Source: Cheiracanthium punctorium
Lineage: Eukaryota > Arthropoda > Arachnida > Araneae > Cheiracanthiidae
Assembly: GCA_038373885.1 (NCBI GenBank)
Contig: JAWZYV010013171.1
Span: 1 to 64,000 of the forward strand
Direction: 5' to 3'
Length of the DNA: 64,000 nucleotides
The notes under the pieces are model-generated. The model had not been told where the DNA came from, searched no databases, and saw only the letters and a program-made list of their open reading frames with translations. Made by a program: the position numbers and the translations under genes. This document shows positions 58,861-64,000 of this stretch, in pieces; the stretch's first letter is position 1; each line of letters opens with the position of its first letter.

Positions 58861-59690
58861 ATAATAGATAGGTATTCCGTTAAGAGAAATTTCTTAACCT
58901 TTTGATGGCAAATAGAAAACGTAAAGGAATTATGTTTTCAATCGTTTCGGTCGATCTAGTCATTTCTATACCTAATAAATAAACTGAAAGTTCATCTGAG
59001 TGGGCGTGCTACAAGGATCAATGCCTAGTCTGTTTCAAGCAGTCAATACAGGTCTGCTGACTCTTCGACATCTATTTTGCAGAGGTATAATTCGTGGGTT
59101 TTTTTTTTTTTTTTGGTGTGTGTGTGTGTGTAATACAACAGAAATATAATGGCAAAAAAGATGTGTAGTGGATTGTCGCCCAAATGACATGCATGAAACG
59201 TCACATCGATATTCCATAAAGCTAATAGCTATTCTCAGCAAATCGGAATCCAAATTGCTATAAGATTCCACGGACGCTGAGACAGGAGAAATTCTATTTT
59301 GCAGCCTCTGCAAGTGTATTTGTTCACCTCCTCGTCACAATATCGACAGAGTTCCGGAAATTAACGTATTCCGATTTGCTTTGAATAACACCCCCCCCCC
59401 ACACACACACACACACTAGGCTTGCCAACTTTGATACACAGATTTACGGGAGTTTCGCAATTGAAATAAGGGACTCTGCTTTTAAAAAGAAAAAAAAAAA
59501 AAAAAAAAAAAAAAGGATCCAGTTCACTTACAACAGGAAGGCGCGAAACACAGTTAGAACCAGATTTAATGTTCACATTTTAAATAGTTTTATCTAATGT
59601 TATGTTTACTACTGGCATAATTATGCATTCAACATAGTTAACAAAGGTTAAAACAACCAGGCAAACTATTAAAAAATATATTAATTATTA

Positions 59691-60346
59691 CCGTGTTTAC
59701 TCGAGTAACAGTCGCCCTCTCAAAATAGTCGCACACCCGTTTAGAAGCAGAAAAACGGTCAAAATATTTACCGAGCATAAAAATCGCAGTCATGTATTAG
59801 GACTTTTATTTATGCTTATAAAAATATTACTATAAAAAGAAAAATCTCTTATATGTACGGCAGATAAACTGGGAACATTTAGTAAGTTATTTTATTATAA
59901 TACCACTAATGTTTTAGCATTATGCCCTACTTATATTCAGCCCTTCCCACTTTTCATCTCGCCGCTGCTTTTTTCCCCCCACCAGGAAATACCTCTGCGT
60001 CAGCTCCAAAAGAAGTGAGAGTTTACACTCAGCTGTACTCGCCTTCCCATGTATATAATTTTCTACTGCACTTCCCTCCTCCTCCTTTAAAAATTCCCTC
60101 GAAGGGGGATCACGCGAGGCAGAGAGGTCAGCAAGAAATGTCATTGCATGAGCAGGACGAGAGATGTGTTTACACTCCTGTTTCTGCCATTTCTTCCGCT
60201 TCCTTCCGTGAAAGTGGGATGAGTGTAAACGAGGGGTTAAGAGTTTTGAATAATACGTAGACGACGTTCCCTGCATAATAGTCGCACCTAGACTTTCAGC
60301 ATGAAAAATAGGCATAAAAAGTGCGACTATTACACTAGTAAACAGG
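59691..60346. mobile_element. fold-back element with CGTGTTTACTCGAGTAACAG ends
   Basis: Left CGTGTTTACTCGAGTAACAG TCGC and right GTGCGACTATTACACTAGTA AACA are inverted repeats. Overlapping open frames on both strands inside it (about 110-130 codons) show no recognisable domain. Confidence 0.6.
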
Positions 60347-60485
60347 AGATTCTCTTCTTTATAATCGAAACAAATAGCACTATCATTTGTAATTAAATTA
60401 AAAAAACATTTCTTTTCACAAACAAGAACATTTTACTCTGGCATTTAAAAAATAATTAAAAAAAAACACGAGTGAGTATTGGCAA

Positions 60486-60916
60486 CATAGGCGAACCCAC
60501 GGTGGGGGCGGGGCTATGGGGGCTCAAGCACCCCCCTAAGGTGGAAAATTAGAAGCGAAAAGCTTTAAAAAATGAAAATTGCCAAAGATGAATTTTTAAA
60601 AAATGTTCTTCAAATGTTCAAATTATGTTTTAGTACTTTTTACCAAAAAAAACGTTGTTAGTTTTTAAATAAATACTTACAGTTAGTTTATGAAACACTG
60701 CTAAACTCGGCTACAACGCCACTGAAAAGATCAGATAATTATTTATGACTATAACGAGTTACATTGCTTGTGTTCTATGGACCAGTCAAGTGGTACAGAA
60801 TATTTTGACTTTATAAGAGAGTTGTAACTGTAATCGAGGTCACTATAGCCGAGTTCAGCAGTATTTGTAGCCCCCCCCCCCAAAAAAAAACCACTAAAAT
60901 CCTGGATGCGCCAGTG
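60486..60916. mobile_element. hAT-like element with G/C runs and nested MITE
   Basis: Edges CATAGGCGAACCC and GGATGCGCCAGTG, with flanks ATTGGCAA and ATCGGTAA (6 of 8). A smaller inverted-repeat element (ACTGCTAAACTCGG ... CCGAGTTCAGCAGT) is nested at about 60697-60863. Confidence 0.6.
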
Positions 60917-60924
60917 ATCGGTAA

Positions 60925-62273
60925 TATAACTTTAAAGGGTAACTTAAAGGCTATATCACAGCTAAGATTATTATACTTATTTATTTAAATTAAAAAAAAA
61001 AGACATTAAACCTAATTTTACTGAAATCAAACTATTACTTATTTTTAAAAAAAACTTAAAAGTATACAATCACTTCTGCAGAGATCACATCTATTTAGAA
61101 AAGAAACTACAGTGCTTTTAATATCTCTTCTGCAATTATTTATAATTCATCTAATTATTCAATTATTTATTCTATTTAAAGAAAAGGTCCGAAAATGGGA
61201 CATCTGGCGTCCCGCACACAACTTACGCGGGACGTATCCTTTGAAATTCTAGAAACGGGACGTCCCGGCTCTCGTGGACCGGTTGGCAACCCTACCCGCA
61301 ACGTCTCACCCCAGGGTCCCTCTCCAAGCTCAAATTACTTCACAAAACGGATGATGAACATAATCGAGGGACAGTGAACCCGCACAATGAACCCCGCTTT
61401 GTTAATTCATTACACCAAGGACGGCGGCAATGGGTTATTTATTTAATGAACCGTTAGGCCGGTTAGCTTCTGCAATAGCCTCGAGTGAAAATTAGCTCTT
61501 TTAAGTAGAACACCAGTCGTCAACATGCGTACTACTAACTCAAATTATATTCATCTTCGAAATGCAAAAGTCGTGTCGCAGCAGCCTTGAAAACATGTCG
61601 TGGCAAACTGCCAGGAAGACAGGGTTTGGAAAAGAAAAAAATTAAGTAGTTAATACATTCGAAAAGGAGAAGCCGTTCCTTTAAAATGATATTTTAGAGT
61701 GCTTTCAACAATAACAAAAAAAGTTAGTTTCTGACAAGACATGCAGAAGTTAATATCTATCTACTTACATAAGACCGACATCATCAGCAATTCAATAATG
61801 TAAAAGAAAATTAGATGCAACATTTTCAGATTTCTTTTTGGCAATCTTATATGCGTTAGAAGTTAATTTCAATGGCGCATACTTTTGGCTTGGCAAAATT
61901 CATAATAACGGAGTTAAAATGATACCAAGAAAATGATATGCAAGAAAAAGAAAGTAAGAATACGATAAGGAGAACTAACCAGACACATTTTTTTTGGGGG
62001 GGGATAAGGGGGGAAAAGTATAATTTCTAACAAACACATTCCATTATTGACATACAATTAAGCCCAAAATTTTAGGGGGGTCGTAGACCCTTTTGGTCCA
62101 CACACAAATGAATTAATTTAAATTTGCACAAATAAAATTTCTTTTAAGTACCACGTTTTTAAAACTAACTAAAAAGTATAAAAACATTTCTCTAGCCGTG
62201 CAGATTTATAACCACATGCAGATTATCCTAAAAATGTGTTATACTTTTTTTTTTTTTTTTTAGTTTATGAATA
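60925..62273. other. intergenic with hAT scrap
   Basis: GGTTGGCAACCCTA near 61282 resembles a hAT terminus next to GGGACGTCCCGG-type inverted motifs. The opposite end is not found. Confidence 0.35.
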
Positions 62274-62275
62274 TA

Positions 62276-62942
62276 CAGTCGGACCTCTATTTAACGAACC
62301 TGTATTTTGCGAATTTTTTCTAGGATCCAAGGACATTTTGCAAATTTCTTCGTAAAAAACCCTCCAAATAGCAAAATTCATTCGTTATTTAACGAAGATT
62401 TTCTTGGAGTTTAACCTTTTTTCCCCGCTCAAACATATTTTGTTCTCCATTTCATCCTTATCAGTGACCTTGACATGGTTTCAACAGGTGTCTAAACTCG
62501 CTGAGAGCAGTAAAATCTTTACCGACTTCTTGAACAGTTAAATTTAAGGATCACGAATACCTAAATTTAATTAGGTCCGACAGTACCACATGATGGCAAC
62601 GTATTCTTAATTTACTTATTATAATAAATACGATAATGAGATTAAAATTCATTAATTTTATTGTAAAATGATTTACTTGAAACCAAAAATGTGTAATTTC
62701 GGACATTTTGTTTCACCTTTTTCGTTTCTCCTTGCAGATTTCAAGTAAAAATAAATAAATTGCGTATTTATTTTTAAAAAAGTATGAATAACAACTTTTT
62801 CAATTATATTTAGTGTTCATAAATTTAAAATCAGTTGTATAAGGTTTAAAGAATTTAAAAGGTAAATCTCTATTTAACGAATTTTCCACATAGCGAAATT
62901 TTTCCCGGAACTTAGCGACTTCGTTAAATAGAGGTCCGGCAG
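62276..62942. mobile_element. pogo/Tigger-like element
   Basis: Termini CAGTCGGACCTCTATTTAAC and GTTAAATAGAGGTCCGGCAG between TA dinucleotides. 667 bp, non-coding, with internal copies of TTTAACGAA. Confidence 0.8.
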
Positions 62943-63431
62943 TAAAGATTTAAAACGAAAAATGTGAGGTGAATGCACAGCGACAAATTAATAATTTTGT
63001 GGGTGGGGCGGTTAGTTTGGAAGTAAAATAAAATAGGCACTTTTACATTGATTTTTTAGGGGGGGGGGTGGTACCTCCTCCAATCCCAACCCTTTAATCT
63101 GTTTTCGTGAATGCAATGTACAACTGATGCATGAACAGTATTAGTCACTAGCAATTGCACTGCTGAGTCAGTTTTCTAAACAACTACTCCCTAAACTCTT
63201 TACTATTACAACCCCCATGACAGAATTTCCAAATTCAGCATTCATTTTGGAAACTCAGTATAACTTTTTTAGAAATAAAGACTTCACCTCGATATCTCTA
63301 ATAAATGTGTGTTTTCCCTGGCAACCCCCCCCCCTCTTATTTCAAATCGTTATCTCGAATTTTTCCCGGTGTCCCTTCGACTTGGAGATGTCAAGGTTAT
63401 AATACTATATATCTTAAAAAAGATGCATTAG

Positions 63432-63898
63432 CATAGCTGCCAACCTTCCAACCACAAAATAAGGAACACAGCACGTCGTCATAAAATCAGAAATAAGGAA
63501 CACAGTGCGTGGTCATGAAATGTATGATTAAATATACAATTAAAAATTTTACATTAAGAAAATTAAATTATGTGTAGAGAGATGATGTGCATATATAATC
63601 ATTAATTTATAAAAATAAAATATACTTAACTTGGCTCAATTACTACAATAGACTTAAGTTTTTAATGAAATGAAAGAATAATAAGATAAATGTCATTCAA
63701 TTAAATTTATTGACTTATTTACAAGGACAAATGCTTTACCAAAAGCTAAAAATGTACACGATTTTCCTTTTTTCTTTTAATTTTTAAAAATCCTTCCACA
63801 GAAGCTGAAAAACGGAACATTTTGGCCTAAAAACGTATTTACGGAACAAAGCTCAAAAAACGGAGCAAATCCGTATAAAACGGAACACTTGGCAGCTA
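63432..63898. mobile_element. hAT element CATAGCTGCCAA
   Basis: Termini CATAGCTGCCAACCTTCC and GGAACACTTGGCAGCTA, with perfect duplication TGCATTAG at 63424-63431 and 63899-63906. Confidence 0.88.
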
Positions 63899-64000
63899 TG
63901 CATTAGGATCTAACTATTTACCATAATAATTAGGGACAGTAACTCAACAGTATCGTCAAAATCGGCAATTATCATGTTTGATAGTTAAAAAAAAAAAAAA

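Noticed and set aside
59920..60315. 131- and 112-codon frames on opposite strands
   Set aside because: Both lie inside a fold-back element between its inverted ends. No family resemblance and mutual overlap make them chance frames.

Overview
This window looks like nuclear DNA of an animal, most likely an arthropod. A chelicerate such as a spider is a weak guess from the style of the repeats, not from any diagnostic gene. It is AT-rich, gene-poor and packed with transposable-element debris. There is no operon structure, prokaryotic signal, rRNA, canonical tRNA gene or CRISPR array. I can support one convincing protein-coding gene: an intact single-exon 253-codon ubiquitin-conjugating enzyme of the UBE2Z class at 21530-22291 (+). 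Nearly all other open frames are chance frames or run through repeats.

The most abundant family is a TTAA-flanked, piggyBac-like MITE with about 14 full or broken copies. Its asymmetric ends (CCCTTTAACGCGCAG and CCCTTTGAGGCGCAACC) enclose a large internal hairpin. Two copies sit inside the same tRNA-derived SINE at the equivalent TTAA. A separate TTAA element (42584-43367) keeps a cysteine-rich coding remnant like the C-terminal domain of piggyBac transposases. More than twenty hAT-type MITEs can be delimited by terminal inverted repeats plus 7-8 bp target duplications. Many begin CAGGGGCGTAGCC or a variant and carry long G/C runs. Tigger/pogo-like and mariner-like elements with TA duplications are also present.

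Retroelements include a tRNA-derived SINE in about eight copies, a second SINE (16440-16664) with a 13-bp duplication, a poly(A)-tailed insertion with a 20-bp duplication and a 91-bp tandem array (3743-4299), and a fold-back family with 12-14 bp duplications that may carry a degenerate hammerhead-like motif.

Layout: 1-6 kb is nested hAT and retro insertions. 6-18 kb holds MITEs, SINEs and one decayed ORF region near 12.1-12.95 kb. 19-24.3 kb is a compound block in which the E2 gene is surrounded by related repeats and bracketed by two inverted copies of one hAT element. 24-40 kb is MITE/SINE-rich with a quiet AT-rich stretch at 32.6-35 kb. 41-44 kb is a nested TE stack. 44-64 kb is mostly unremarkable sequence with scattered hAT MITEs, SINEs and a 656-bp fold-back element. 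The E2 gene would act in ubiquitin or FAT10 transfer if expressed. Everything else is best read as a history of transposition.
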